A stretch of 64,000 nt of DNA from Pseudomonas sp. JM0905a (GTDB taxonomy: Bacteria > Pseudomonadota > Gammaproteobacteria > Pseudomonadales > Pseudomonadaceae): the NCBI RefSeq assembly GCF_014700075.1, contig NZ_JACXBU010000008.1:124001-188000 (forward strand), read 5' to 3'. The notes under the pieces were generated by a model that was not told where the DNA came from, did no database searches, and was given only the letters and a program-made list of their open reading frames with translations. The translations under genes were made by a program, and so were the position numbers. Below are positions 26,425 through 36,538 of this stretch, one piece after another; position 1 is the stretch's first letter, and each line of letters opens with the position of its first letter.

Positions 26425-26970
26425 ATGCGTCCAGCCCTGATCTACTACGTCGCCGCCAGCCTCGACGGCTACATCGCCCGTCCCGACGGCCGCGTCGACT
26501 GGCTGAAGCCCATCGAGGAGTCGGGCGACGATCATGGCTACCAGGCCTTCTACGCCAGCATCGACGGCCTGCTGATGGGGCGGATGACCTACGAGGCCAT
26601 CCAGGCGTTCGGCGGCGACTGGCCGTATCACGGCAAACCCTGCATCGTGCTGACCCGCAACGAACCGCCGCCAGCCAGCGCGGACGTGCAGATCAGCCAC
26701 GACACGCCGGCCCAGGCCCTCGATCAACTGGCCGCCGCGGGCTGCAAGCGCGTCTGGCTGGTCGGGGGTGGTTCGCTGGCCGGGACCTGCTACTCTGCCG
26801 GGCTGCTCGATGAGCTGGTGGTCAGCGTCATTCCCCACCTCCTGGGCGCCGGTATCCCGATGTTCGCTACCGGCCTCGAACGCCGCCTCCAGTTTCGCGA
26901 GCAGCGCAGCTTTCCCACCGGCGTGGTGCAGCTGCACTACCAACTCCTGCCCGAAGCCGAGACACCATGA
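26425..26970 (+). CDS. Dihydrofolate reductase-like (RibD C-terminal fold) protein
   Basis: A 181-residue protein of the bacterial DHFR-like/RibD family: RPALIYYVAASLDGYIARPDGRVDWL at the N-terminus, the LLMGRMTYEAI motif, CIVLTRN and VWLVGGGSLAGTCYSAGLLDELVVSVIPHLLGAGIPMF. These proteins resemble YwjB/YyaP and have NADPH-binding folds but usually unknown substrates. CCAGGAG lies upstream. Its stop overlaps the Nudix start (ATGA), so both are in one operon and translation is coupled. Confidence 0.85.
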   Translation: MRPALIYYVAASLDGYIARPDGRVDWLKPIEESGDDHGYQAFYASIDGLLMGRMTYEAIQAFGGDWPYHGKPCIVLTRNEPPPASADVQISHDTPAQALDQLAAAGCKRVWLVGGGSLAGTCYSAGLLDELVVSVIPHLLGAGIPMFATGLERRLQFREQRSFPTGVVQLHYQLLPEAETP

Positions 26971-27362
26971 CCACCCTGAATATCGCCGCCGCCTGCCTGC
27001 TCGACCCGCAAGATCGCCTGCTGCTGGTACGCAAACGCGGCACCCGCGCGCTGATGCTGCCCGGCGGCAAGCGCGAGGCTGACGAGAGCCCGCTCCAGGC
27101 CCTGCAACGCGAGCTCTGGGAAGAACTCCAGCTACGCCTGGAAGCGTCGGCCCTGACGCCACTGGGCCGCTTCCGCGCGCCGGCCGCCAATGAGGCGGAC
27201 ACCTGGGTGGATGCCGACATATTCATCGCCCGTCTGCCCCACGCCGTGGAAGCGGCGGCCGAGCTGGAAGAACTGGCCTGGCTGGAGCCCGGCGAGCCCC
27301 ACCCGGAAAACCTGGCCCCGCTGCTGCGCGACCACGTGCTGGACGCGCTTGCGGGTCGCTGA
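26967..27362 (+). CDS. Nudix hydrolase
   Basis: A 131-residue MutT-like enzyme. The Nudix box reads GGKREADESPLQALQRELWEEL, matching G-x5-E-x7-R-E-x2-E-E. It hydrolyses a nucleoside diphosphate linked to some other moiety, with Mg2+. It overlaps the end of the DHFR-like gene by 4 bases. The protein is a minimal Nudix domain without extra modules, so its substrate cannot be told. Confidence 0.9.
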   Translation: MTTLNIAAACLLDPQDRLLLVRKRGTRALMLPGGKREADESPLQALQRELWEELQLRLEASALTPLGRFRAPAANEADTWVDADIFIARLPHAVEAAAELEELAWLEPGEPHPENLAPLLRDHVLDALAGR

Positions 27363-27372
27363 GCGACCCTGT

Positions 27373-28269
27373 TCAGAAACCTTTGCGGGCCTGCCTGCGC
27401 AACAGCATCGCGCTGTCCCCGCCGATCAGCAGCACGGCCAGCCAGATCGGCAGGTAGGTCCAGAGCTGGGCGGAGTTGAAGGGCTCACCCAGGAACACCA
27501 CCGCCACCGCGAACAGCAGCACCGGCTCCACGTAGCTGAGAATCCCGAACAACCCCAGGGGCAGCAGCCGGCTGGACGCCATCATGGCCGCGAAGGCCAG
27601 GGTGCCCAGCAATCCCAGGCCGGGAATCAGCCACCAGAGTTGCGGCGCCTGGCTGAAGGCACCCGGCGGCGAGAAGCTCGCGATCAGCCAGATGGCCAGG
27701 GGCGCCAGCACCGCCATCTCCAGGATGAAGCCGGACAACGCATCCAGCTTCATCCAGCGCCGCAGCATGAAGTAAGGCGGATAGCCCAGGGCGGTGACGA
27801 GGGTCAGCCAGGAGAACGCGCGGGTCAGCCATAGCTCGTGCAGCACGCCTGCCAGGGCACAGAGTACCGCCACCAGTTGCAACGGTCGCAGGCGCTCGGC
27901 ATAGAACACCCGCCCCGCCACCACCATCGCCAGGGGCAGCAGGAAGTAGCCGAGGGACACCTCCAGCATCCGTCCCTGCAGGGGTGCCCAGAGGAACAGC
28001 CCCCATTGCAGGCCGATCAGCACCGCTGCCAGCGGCAGGGAAGCCAGGAGCAACGGCTCGCGCTTCAGTCGACCGAGTACGGCGACGAACGCCGGCCACT
28101 GGCGGGTCAACATCAATAGCAGGAGCACGGCGGGAATCGACCAGAGCACCCGCTGGGCGAATATCTGCACGCCATCCAGCGGCGCTAGTTCGCGCACGTA
28201 ACCGGGCATCAGGGCAAACAGGACGGACGCCGTCAGGGACAGCGAGACACCACGACCGGACAGTTTCAT
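27373..28269 (-). CDS. rarD: RarD-like EamA transporter
   Basis: A 298-residue protein with ten transmembrane helices. GVSLSLTASVLFALMPGYVRELAPLDGVQIFAQRVLWSIP and YPPYFMLRRWMKLDALSGFILEM match the RarD/chloramphenicol-sensitivity branch of the EamA family. It probably exports a small metabolite. I chose the ATG at 28269 just before the first helix; an in-frame ATG at 28323 would add 18 residues. It is convergent with the Nudix gene, 10 bases apart. Confidence 0.8.
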   Translation of the reverse strand: MKLSGRGVSLSLTASVLFALMPGYVRELAPLDGVQIFAQRVLWSIPAVLLLLMLTRQWPAFVAVLGRLKREPLLLASLPLAAVLIGLQWGLFLWAPLQGRMLEVSLGYFLLPLAMVVAGRVFYAERLRPLQLVAVLCALAGVLHELWLTRAFSWLTLVTALGYPPYFMLRRWMKLDALSGFILEMAVLAPLAIWLIASFSPPGAFSQAPQLWWLIPGLGLLGTLAFAAMMASSRLLPLGLFGILSYVEPVLLFAVAVVFLGEPFNSAQLWTYLPIWLAVLLIGGDSAMLLRRQARKGF

Positions 28270-28661
28270 GACCGTCTCTGCACGTGGGAAAGGGAATGGA
28301 ACGACATCATCAGGGCCTCGCAAAGCAGCCGGCGAACATACGCTTTCCTTGCCGCGAGCGGAAGCTTAACAAGGGGGGAATCTGACCATCCGGGCAGGGC
28401 CGTCGCCGGCATTGTTGAAAACGGCATGACTCGAGTCCGAGCAACGCCCGCAGCCACTCACCCCAACCCTCTAGCAGAGGGAGCTGTCCCTGCCGTCGTT
28501 CAACCTGGGCGCTTCCCTGTGGGGGCGAATTCATTCGCCAAGAAGGACAACGATTTCTCTTTCCCGTCCCTCATAAAAAGCCCGACCTGAACAAGGCCGG
28601 GCAGAGAGGGTGCGCTCAAGGAGCCATGGCGCACCTGGAGGAGCAGGAGCGGAGCAGCGGA
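28270..28661. other. Intergenic region with composite repeat (copy 4)
   Basis: No gene is visible in these 392 bases. The part at 28457-28487 (CTCACCCCAACCCTC ... GAGGGAGCTG) resembles the hairpin module at 24540, and TGTGGGGGCGAATTCATTCG at 28518-28543 is a half copy of the dispersed repeat. A terminator for azoR is at 28575-28602. The promoter of the rarD-like gene should lie near 28270-28400. Confidence 0.55.
28575..28602 (-). terminator. Rho-independent terminator after azoR
   Basis: On the minus strand GCCCGGCC-TTGTTCA-GGTCGGGC (one G-U or mismatch position) is followed by TTTTT. Confidence 0.85.
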
Positions 28662-29261
28662 TCAGGCGACCTGGGCGAGTTGAGCCTTGGCGGAAGCCAG
28701 GCCCTTCTCCTGGAATTCGTTGCCCAAGTTCAGGCCTTCGGCATGAATGAAGGTCACGTCATGGATGCCGATGAAACTCATGGCCTGGCGCAGGTAGGGC
28801 TCCTGATGATCCAGCGGGCTGCCGGAGTAGATGCCGCCGCGAGCGGTCAGGACAAAAGCGCGCTTGCCGGTGAGCAGGCCCTTGGGGCCGGTTTCGGTGT
28901 ACTTGAAGGTGACGCCGGCGCGCAGCACGTGGTCCAGCCAGGATTTCAGGGTGCTGGGGATGGCGAAGTTGTACATGGGGGCAGCCATCACCAGTACGTC
29001 GGCAGCCAGCAGTTCCTCGGTCAGCAGGTTGGAACGCTGCAGGGCGGCCTTTTCGCTTTCGCTCTGCTGGTCGGCGGGCTTCATCCAGCCACCCAGGAGG
29101 TCGGCGTCCAGATGCGGAACCTGCTCGGTGGCGAGATCGCGGATGGTGATCTCATCGGCCGGGTGGGCGGCTTGCCACTTGGCGATGAAGTCCTGGGTGA
29201 GCTGGCGGGAAACGGAACCTTGCTGGCGGGCACTGCTTTCGATGACGAGTACGCGGGACAT
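28662..29261 (-). CDS. azoR: FMN-dependent NADH-azoreductase
   Basis: A 199-residue flavodoxin-fold enzyme. VLVIESSARQQGSVSRQL at the N-terminus and MAAPMYNFAIPSTLKSWLDHVLRAGVTFKYTETGPKGLLTGK are typical of AzoR (acyl carrier protein phosphodiesterase annotation in old records). It reduces azo compounds and quinones with NADH and FMN as a homodimer. GGAGGTAG precedes the ATG at 29261; a start 15 bases upstream is possible but unsupported. A LysR gene lies further upstream but a small secreted protein gene separates them. Confidence 0.9.
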   Translation of the reverse strand: MSRVLVIESSARQQGSVSRQLTQDFIAKWQAAHPADEITIRDLATEQVPHLDADLLGGWMKPADQQSESEKAALQRSNLLTEELLAADVLVMAAPMYNFAIPSTLKSWLDHVLRAGVTFKYTETGPKGLLTGKRAFVLTARGGIYSGSPLDHQEPYLRQAMSFIGIHDVTFIHAEGLNLGNEFQEKGLASAKAQLAQVA

Positions 29262-29421
29262 TTGGGCTACCTCCATCGGGGGTTGATTGCGTCGATGGGG
29301 TGCAGATTATTTCGTCACAAATCGATAAAAAAGCGTAAATATCCGCCTAAAAATATCAATAAAGTTGATTTGTAGCAGAAGGGGCACTAGGCTGATCGCT
29401 GTGCCCGGATCCTCGTTTCGA

Positions 29422-29736
29422 CTACTTGGGATTGCACGTCAGCTTGATCCGCAGCTTGATCACTGCACGGGTGAAATTGGCCGTCACGTAGGCGCTCTTG
29501 CCGCTTTCGATCAAGGTCTTGCGCACCTTTGGGGTTTCAGGTCCGTTGACGAACACCGCCTTGCACTCCGCTGCGGTTCCGCCAACGTTCTGGACATTGA
29601 TGGCGGCCATGTTGCTTGAAATATCGGTGGTGTCGTAGACGATCTCGGCGCCGTTGTATTGCTTCTCCACCTCGATGGGGAAAGCGAAGGCCAGGGTTGG
29701 CAACAGGGCGAACAGGGCACAGCAGAGTTTCTTCAT
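29422..29736 (-). CDS. Small secreted protein of unknown function
   Basis: A 104-residue protein with a signal peptide (KLCCALFALLPTLAFA) and a beta-rich mature part (FPIEVEKQYNGAEIVYDTT, AAINVQNVGGTAAECKAVFVNGPETPKVRK, KLRIKLTCNPK) with two cysteines that could pair. In other Pseudomonas genomes relatives have been wrongly named 3-phosphoglycerate kinase. It is divergent from the LysR gene. The function is unknown. Confidence 0.75.
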   Translation of the reverse strand: MKKLCCALFALLPTLAFAFPIEVEKQYNGAEIVYDTTDISSNMAAINVQNVGGTAAECKAVFVNGPETPKVRKTLIESGKSAYVTANFTRAVIKLRIKLTCNPK

Positions 29737-29845
29737 GGGCGATCTCCAGTGCAGAGAACGCCAGCTTAACAGAGCACCACAGGCGGAATCAGCGCCATGG
29801 ACTCACACGATCTGCCGGCATGAGCCGCTAGAGGAGCAGCACCGC

Positions 29846-30772
29846 ATGAAAGCCCCGCGCGTAACCCTGGACCAGTGGCGGACCCTGCAGGCCGTGGTGG
29901 ATCACGGCGGCTTCGCCCAGGCGGCGGAAGCCACCCATCGCTCGCAATCCTCGGTCAGCTATACGGTCGCACGCATGCAGGAACAACTGGGCGTTCCCCT
30001 GCTGCGCATCGAAGGGCGCAAGGCGGTGCTGACCGAAGCCGGTGAAGTGCTGCTGCGCCGCTCGCGCCAGCTGGTCAAGCAAGCCAGCCAGTTGGAAGAG
30101 CTGGCTCATCACATGGAGCAGGGCTGGGAAGCCGAGGTGCGCCTGGTGGTCGACGCGGCCTACCCCAACGCCCGCCTGGTGCGCGCCCTCTCCGCCTTCA
30201 TGCCGCAAAGCCGCGGATGCCGCGTGCGCCTGCGCGAGGAAGTGCTCTCCGGAGTCGAGGACGTGCTGCTGGAAGGCTCCGCCGACCTCGCCATCACCGG
30301 CCTGGACATCCAGGGCTACCTGGGCGCCGGGCTCTGCTCGGTGGAGTTCGTCGCCGTCGCCCACCCCGATCATCCCCTGCATCGCCTGCAGCGCCAGATC
30401 AACTTCCAGGACCTGGAAAGCCAGTTGCAGGTGGTGATCCGCGATACCGGCCGGACCCAGCCGCGCAACGTCGGCTGGCTCGGCGCGGAGCAACGCTGGA
30501 CGGTGGGCAGCCTGTCCACCGCCGCCAACTTCGTCAGTAGCGGCCTGGGCTTTGCCTGGCTGCCGCGCCACCTGATCGAACGGGAGCTCAAGGATGGCCA
30601 GCTCAAGCCATTACCCCTGGAACAGGGCGGCAGCCGTCACCCCTCCTTCTATCTGTATTCCAACAAGGACAAGGCCCTCGGGCCGGCATCGCAGATTCTG
30701 GTCGAACTGATCAAGACCTTCGACTCGGCGCCGCTGGATGCGCCATTCGCAGCCCCGCTCCCCAGCGCCTGA
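29846..30772 (+). CDS. LysR-family transcriptional regulator
   Basis: A 308-residue LTTR with the helix-turn-helix QWRTLQAVVDHGGFAQAAEATHRSQSSVSYTVARMQEQLGVPLLRIEGRKAVLTEAGEVLLRRSR. The effector domain has VRLVVDAAYPNARLVRAL. This HSQSSVS type of recognition helix is found in regulators near short hydrolase or azoreductase genes. AGAGGAG precedes the ATG at 29846, which I prefer over a longer in-frame start at 29654. It is followed 13 bases later by an alpha/beta hydrolase gene. Confidence 0.9.
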   Translation: MKAPRVTLDQWRTLQAVVDHGGFAQAAEATHRSQSSVSYTVARMQEQLGVPLLRIEGRKAVLTEAGEVLLRRSRQLVKQASQLEELAHHMEQGWEAEVRLVVDAAYPNARLVRALSAFMPQSRGCRVRLREEVLSGVEDVLLEGSADLAITGLDIQGYLGAGLCSVEFVAVAHPDHPLHRLQRQINFQDLESQLQVVIRDTGRTQPRNVGWLGAEQRWTVGSLSTAANFVSSGLGFAWLPRHLIERELKDGQLKPLPLEQGGSRHPSFYLYSNKDKALGPASQILVELIKTFDSAPLDAPFAAPLPSA

Positions 30773-30785
30773 CAGGAGGTCGCTC

Positions 30786-31595
30786 ATGTCGTATTTCGAG
30801 AATGATGGTTGCCAACTGCACTACGAAGACTACGGCCGCGGTATGCCGGTGCTGCTGGTACACGGCCTCGGTTCCAGCACCCGCGACTGGGAATACCAGA
30901 TCCCCGCCCTCGCCGCCCACTACCGCGTCATCGTCCTCGATGTGCGCGGCCACGGCCGCTCCGACAAACCCCAGGAGCGCTACAGCATCGCCGCATTCGC
31001 CGAGGACGTGGCAGCGCTGATCGAACACCTGGGGTTGAACGATGTGCACCTGGTGGGCATCAGCATGGGCGGCATGATCGGCTTCCAGCTCGGCGTAGAT
31101 CGCCCGGAGCTGCTGCGCAGCCTGACCATCGTCAACAGCGGTCCGGAGGTGAGGCCCCGTTCACCGAAGGACTACCTGGAAATTGCCAAGCGCTGGACCC
31201 TCTCGCGCCTGCTCAGCCTCGACAGCATCGCCAAGGCCCTTGGCCGTCTGCTGTTCCCGCTGCCCGAACAGGGCGACCTGCGCAACAAGATCGAGGAGCG
31301 CTGGCCGCAGAACGACAAACGCGCCTACCTCTCCTCACTGGACGCCATCATCGGCTGGGGCGTGCGCGATCGCCTGCAACGCATCCAGAGCCCGACCCTG
31401 GTGGTCACCGCCGACCGCGACTACACACCGGTCTCCCAGAAAGAGGCCTACGTGAAGGAACTACCGAACGCGCGGCTGGTGGTCATCGAGAATTCCCGTC
31501 ACGCCACGCCCCTGGATCAACCCGAACGATTCAACGCCACCCTGCTCGACTTCCTGGCCGAAGTGGAGCGCAACAAGGACCCAAAACCATGCTGA
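30786..31595 (+). CDS. Alpha/beta hydrolase
   Basis: A 269-residue hydrolase. [11 protein letters not shown] gives the oxyanion hole, the nucleophile elbow is GISMGG (Ser), the acid is in [10 protein letters not shown] and the His in [16 protein letters not shown]. It belongs to the 3-oxoadipate enol-lactonase-like group by its N-terminal LLVHGLG and [11 protein letters not shown] segments, but substrate is unknown. GGAGGT precedes the ATG at 30786. The end overlaps the start of ppiA by 7 bases. Confidence 0.85.
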   Translation: MSYFENDGCQLHYEDYGRGMPVLLVHGLGSSTRDWEYQIPALAAHYRVIVLDVRGHGRSDKPQERYSIAAFAEDVAALIEHLGLNDVHLVGISMGGMIGFQLGVDRPELLRSLTIVNSGPEVRPRSPKDYLEIAKRWTLSRLLSLDSIAKALGRLLFPLPEQGDLRNKIEERWPQNDKRAYLSSLDAIIGWGVRDRLQRIQSPTLVVTADRDYTPVSQKEAYVKELPNARLVVIENSRHATPLDQPERFNATLLDFLAEVERNKDPKPC

Positions 31596-32143
31596 AGAAA
31601 CTTGTCCTGGGCGCCTGCGCCCTGCTTTTCTCCGTCAACCTCCTGGCCGCCGACAAGCCCCATGTGCTGCTGACCACCAGCGCCGGGGAAATCGAGGTGG
31701 AACTGGAAGCCGACAAGGCGCCGGCCAGTGTGAAGAACTTCCTCGACTACGTGGACGCCGGCTTCTACAACGGCACCGTGTTCCATCGCGTGATTCCCGG
31801 ATTCATGATTCAGGGCGGTGGCTTCGACACCGATATGAGCCAGAAGGAAACCCGCGATCCGATCAAGAACGAAGCGGACAATGGCCTGCGCAACCTGCGT
31901 GGCACCCTGGCCATGGCGCGCACCCAGGCGGTGAACTCGGCCACCAGCCAGTTCTTCATCAACCACAACGACAATGCTTTCCTCGACCACGGCAGCCGGG
32001 ACTTCGGCTACGCGGTGTTCGGCAAGGTCGTGCGTGGCATGGATGTGGTCGACCAGATCGCCAATGTCCCCACCGGCAATCGCGGGATGTACCAGAATGT
32101 TCCGTTGCAGCCGGTGGTGATCCTCTCCGCCAAGCGGCTCTGA
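31589..32143 (+). CDS. ppiA: Periplasmic peptidyl-prolyl cis-trans isomerase (cyclophilin)
   Basis: A 184-residue cyclophilin with a signal peptide ([18 protein letters not shown]). The catalytic motif [13 protein letters not shown] and [27 protein letters not shown] are diagnostic; the active-site Arg and Phe are in place. It folds proteins in the periplasm. AAGGA lies upstream. The ATG overlaps the hydrolase stop by 7 bases, so translation is coupled. Confidence 0.9.
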   Translation: MLKKLVLGACALLFSVNLLAADKPHVLLTTSAGEIEVELEADKAPASVKNFLDYVDAGFYNGTVFHRVIPGFMIQGGGFDTDMSQKETRDPIKNEADNGLRNLRGTLAMARTQAVNSATSQFFINHNDNAFLDHGSRDFGYAVFGKVVRGMDVVDQIANVPTGNRGMYQNVPLQPVVILSAKRL

Positions 32144-32201
32144 TGTATCCGGCCCGGGCAGGACGCCCGGGCCGACCGCTTCACTTTCGGATGGACTCGT
32201 C

Positions 32202-34034
<1,833 letters not shown>

Positions 34035-34176
34035 ACCCAGGCCGCTTCCCCGCATCGACGCCGCTGATCTCCATTACAAGGCGCATTGATTTCAACCCGG
34101 CGCGTCCGGCTGGTCATATGGAGCCCGTATCCGGTTTCACCGGAAACCATCAACGGACCCAAGAGAGGATCAGCCC

Positions 34177-34443
34177 ATGAAGATCGCATCCGCCGTCAGC
34201 GCCGTGCTCGCCAGCCTCGCCCCCAGCGTGTTCGCCCAGGAATTCCAGCGGGATATCGGAGCCGGCATTCCGGCAGTCGACTATCACTACGGCATGGAAC
34301 TGGACGTTCAGCGCGTCTTGTATCGCACCGACGCCAGCCAGCGCGCCGGCGTGGTTCCCGTCACCATGGTCTACGAAGACAGCGAGGGCGAGCTGCACAA
34401 GGTCCGCTTCCTGGAATGGGGCAGCCACACCAGCAACAGCTGA
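34177..34443 (+). CDS. Secreted DUF2790 protein (paralogue 1)
   Basis: An 88-residue protein with a signal peptide (KIASAVSAVLASLAPSVFA) and the DUF2790 core: VDYHYGMELDVQRVL, then VVPVTMVYEDSEGELHKVRFLEWG. It is 65 percent or more identical by eye in that core to the protein encoded at 34762. GAGAGGA precedes the ATG. DUF2790 proteins are restricted mainly to Pseudomonas and their function is unknown. Confidence 0.85.
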   Translation: MKIASAVSAVLASLAPSVFAQEFQRDIGAGIPAVDYHYGMELDVQRVLYRTDASQRAGVVPVTMVYEDSEGELHKVRFLEWGSHTSNS

Positions 34444-34761
34444 GCTGTACGGCACCTGACAGACGGCAGGGCGCACCGTGCGCCCCCCGATCTCGAGTCC
34501 TGGGATGAGCGGTACACCTTGCCCAGTAGAAATCACCAGATAAACGGTTTAGTCGAGGTGGAATTAGCGCCCAGGTAGACCACAGGAGAAAAAAATTCAC
34601 CACCTGCGACAAACGGTCGCAACACCTCAAGCTCGGGCGATTGCGACTGGTTAAAAAACACCCAAATCGAGGATCGCCGGAGGGGCCGGTTGAACTAAAA
34701 ACGCTCAGCGGGTCAGATGGAGTCCCTTGTAAGCGAAACCCAACAGAGGAATACAAGCCTT
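34444..34761. other. Region between the DUF2790 paralogues
   Basis: No gene is seen. A short dyad GGGCGCA-CCG-TGCGCCC (34469-34485) lacks a T-run and is a weak terminator candidate. The segment from 34590 to 34710 is AT-richer and probably carries the promoter of the second paralogue, ending in CAGATGGAGTCCC. Confidence 0.45.
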
Positions 34762-35106
34762 ATGAAAATGGCCTCGGTTGTAAGCGCCCTGCTCTCTAGC
34801 CTCGCGCCCAGCGTATTCGCCCAGGATGGCATTCAGAACCAGAACCACGGTGCCGCCCTGCAGCCCGTGGACTATCACTACGGAATGGAAGTCGACATCC
34901 AGAAGGTGCTGCACCGCACCGACACCTCCCAGAAGACAGGCGTAGTGCCGGTCACCCTCGTCTACGAAGACAGCGAGGGCGAAGTGCACAAGCTCCGCTT
35001 CCTCGAATGGGGCGGCACTACCGCTGACGGCACCCTCGTCAGCCAGATCGACGCCTTCCCCGACAGCGGGACTGACGTCTCCCCGGACCCGGCCCAGATC
35101 GGCTGA
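34762..35106 (+). CDS. Secreted DUF2790 protein (paralogue 2)
   Basis: A 114-residue protein. The signal peptide (KMASVVSALLSSLAPSVFA) is nearly the same as in paralogue 1 and the core VDYHYGMEVDIQKVL with VVPVTLVYEDSEGEVHKLRFLEWG is retained. It adds a C-terminal acidic tail of about 25 residues (TTADGTLVSQIDAF...) absent from its neighbour. It starts at the ATG at 34762 and ends one base before the convergent DUF482 gene. Confidence 0.85.
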   Translation: MKMASVVSALLSSLAPSVFAQDGIQNQNHGAALQPVDYHYGMEVDIQKVLHRTDTSQKTGVVPVTLVYEDSEGEVHKLRFLEWGGTTADGTLVSQIDAFPDSGTDVSPDPAQIG

Positions 35107-36234
35107 TCAGTCCCGCCGGTAGGGCAGCAGGCCGCGCGCTTCTTCTGCATAGGCCAGCACCCCACCCCGCTCCTGCACCAGGAAATCGTCCACCGCAGCC
35201 CGCAAGCCGGGATGGGACAGCCAGTGCCAGGAGCGGGTGATCACCGGCTCAAATCCCCGTATCAACTTGTGCTCGCCTTGGGCCCCGGCATCGAAACGCT
35301 GGAGTCCCGCTGCGATGGCCTGGTCGATACCCTGGTAGAAACAGGTTTCGAAATGCAGCCTGTCGAACTCCGCCAGACACCCCCAGTAACGCCCGTAAAG
35401 GGTGTCACCGCCCTGTAGCGAAAACGCCATGGCCACCGGCCGGCCGTGCTGCAACGCCAGTACCACGCGAATCGTCTCCGGCATGCGCTCAGCCAGTAGG
35501 CTGAAGAAGCTGCGCGTCAGGTAAGGCGCCTGGCCACGCACCCGATAGGTGTTGGCGTAGCACGAATAGACGAAATCCCAGTCCACCTCATCCAGCTCCT
35601 GGCCACTGCGCCACTGGAACTCGATCCCCTGCCCCGCCACCTGCTCGCGCTCCTTGCGGATCTGCTTGCGCTTGCGCGAACTCAGCGCATCGAGGAAGTC
35701 CTGGAAATCCCGATAGCCGTGATTGCGCCAGTGGAACTGGCAGCCAAGGCGTTCCAGCCAGCCGTCGCGGTTGCGCAAATGGTGGTCGGCGAAGGCATCG
35801 GTGAAATTGATATGCAGCCCGGACAGGTCGTCGTCAGCGACGTCGGCCACCGCCGCATCGAGCAGCTCGCTTGCCGCAGCATCATCCACTGCTAGCAACC
35901 GCGCCCCCCCTACCGGGGTGAACGGCACGGCCGCCAGGAGTTTGGGGTAGTAAGGAATGCCGGCACGTTGGCAAGCATCGGCCCACGCCCAATCGAACAC
36001 GTACTCGCCATAGGAATGACTTTTCAGATAAGCCGGCATCGCGGCCCTGAGTTCGCCATTCGCCCCACGGAGCAGGTGATGGGCCGGATGCCAGCCACTG
36101 CGGCCACCCACGCTGCCGCTCTCCTCCAGGGTGGATAGAAAGGCATGACGTAGAAACGGCTGCTTGTCCGGCAGCAAGGCATCCCAATGCTGCGGGTCGA
36201 GATCGTCTAGGCGGGATAGGGTCTGTATCGGCAT
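35107..36234 (-). CDS. DUF482/FemAB-like GNAT-fold protein
   Basis: A 375-residue soluble protein of the peptidogalycan biosynthesis/DUF482 family. Telling segments are DLDPQHWDALLPDKQPFLRHAFLSTLEESGSVGG, a central SSRKRKQIRKEREQV (recognised in the family), YRVRGQAPYLTRSFF and a C-terminal IRGFEPVITRSWHWL. It has a FemAB/GNAT aminoacyl-transferase fold; a role in modifying cell-wall or exopolysaccharide components is inference. I chose ATG 36234 because the domain starts there; the longer frame to 36498 would run through the sRNA locus. Confidence 0.85.
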   Translation of the reverse strand: MPIQTLSRLDDLDPQHWDALLPDKQPFLRHAFLSTLEESGSVGGRSGWHPAHHLLRGANGELRAAMPAYLKSHSYGEYVFDWAWADACQRAGIPYYPKLLAAVPFTPVGGARLLAVDDAAASELLDAAVADVADDDLSGLHINFTDAFADHHLRNRDGWLERLGCQFHWRNHGYRDFQDFLDALSSRKRKQIRKEREQVAGQGIEFQWRSGQELDEVDWDFVYSCYANTYRVRGQAPYLTRSFFSLLAERMPETIRVVLALQHGRPVAMAFSLQGGDTLYGRYWGCLAEFDRLHFETCFYQGIDQAIAAGLQRFDAGAQGEHKLIRGFEPVITRSWHWLSHPGLRAAVDDFLVQERGGVLAYAEEARGLLPYRRD

Positions 36235-36277
36235 TGCGCCAGTCTGGCGCGGGCCGGGAAGGAAGAAAAGCGGGAAC

Positions 36278-36303
36278 AAAAAAATGGGCGACCGAAGTCG
36301 CCC
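36278..36303 (-). terminator. Rho-independent terminator of the phrS-like RNA
   Basis: On the minus strand GGGCGAC-TTCG-GTCGCCC is followed by ATTTTTTTG. It lies 35 bases past the stop of the embedded 38-codon frame. Confidence 0.95.
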
Positions 36304-36337
36304 GAGGTGCCTTGCGTGCCTGTAAACCCAGAGTGAC

Positions 36338-36454
36338 TCAACGCGAATTGCGTTTGTGCGAGTCTTTCCAGATGAAGTAACCAACACCGGCGAAGAAAGC
36401 GACCATGAGACCGACGGTGCCAATACCGGCGAGAACAACTGTATCGATGAACAT
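36338..36454 (-). CDS. 38-residue single-helix membrane peptide (CcoM-like)
   Basis: An ATG behind a perfect AGGAGGC box opens a frame: MFIDTVVLAGIGTVGLMVAF, then FAGVGYFIWKDSHKRNSR. It is one transmembrane helix with a positively charged C-terminal tail. The sequence strongly resembles CcoM, the small subunit seen in the cbb3 oxidase of P. stutzeri, as I remember it (pattern MFVDxVVLAG...GLMVAF...GYFIWKD). It lies inside an RNA driven by ANR, the regulator that also drives cbb3-2 oxidase and low-oxygen genes, which fits an oxidase-assembly role. It would also be the counterpart of the PhrS-encoded peptide. Confidence 0.75.
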   Translation of the reverse strand: MFIDTVVLAGIGTVGLMVAFFAGVGYFIWKDSHKRNSR

Positions 36455-36496
36455 GATCTGCCTCCTGCGTTGTGGCGTTGTTGCTTCGATGGGTTC

Positions 36497-36538
36497 AAGT
36501 TACTCGCACGGCAGGCGTGGAAAATTGACCTGGATCAA
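36497..36538 (-). promoter_or_regulatory. ANR/FNR box and -10 element for the phrS-like RNA
   Basis: TTGACCTGGATCAA (36525-36538; minus strand TTGATCCAGGTCAA) matches the ANR/FNR consensus TTGAT-N4-ATCAA with one half-site mismatch. Its centre lies 41.5 bases from the predicted start and a TAACTT box is correctly placed, making a class II FNR-type promoter. Confidence 0.8.

Larger units (their letters stand above)
36278..36490 (-). ncRNA. phrS: PhrS-like ANR-controlled small RNA (about 213 nt)
   Basis: The RNA boundaries are inferred: an ANR box centred at 36531.5 predicts a start 41.5 bases away at 36490, a TAACTT -10-like box (36502-36497) is 7 bases upstream of that point, and a perfect terminator ends at 36278. 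The resulting length of about 213 nt equals the 212 nt I remember for P. aeruginosa PhrS, which is also ANR-dependent, also carries a 37-codon frame and sits at PA3305.1, next to the alkB homologue PA3306. Here too alkB and rapA follow upstream. In P. aeruginosa PhrS stimulates translation of pqsR; whether a pqsR-type target exists in this organism is unknown. The nucleotide sequence outside the frame was not compared. Confidence 0.7.
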
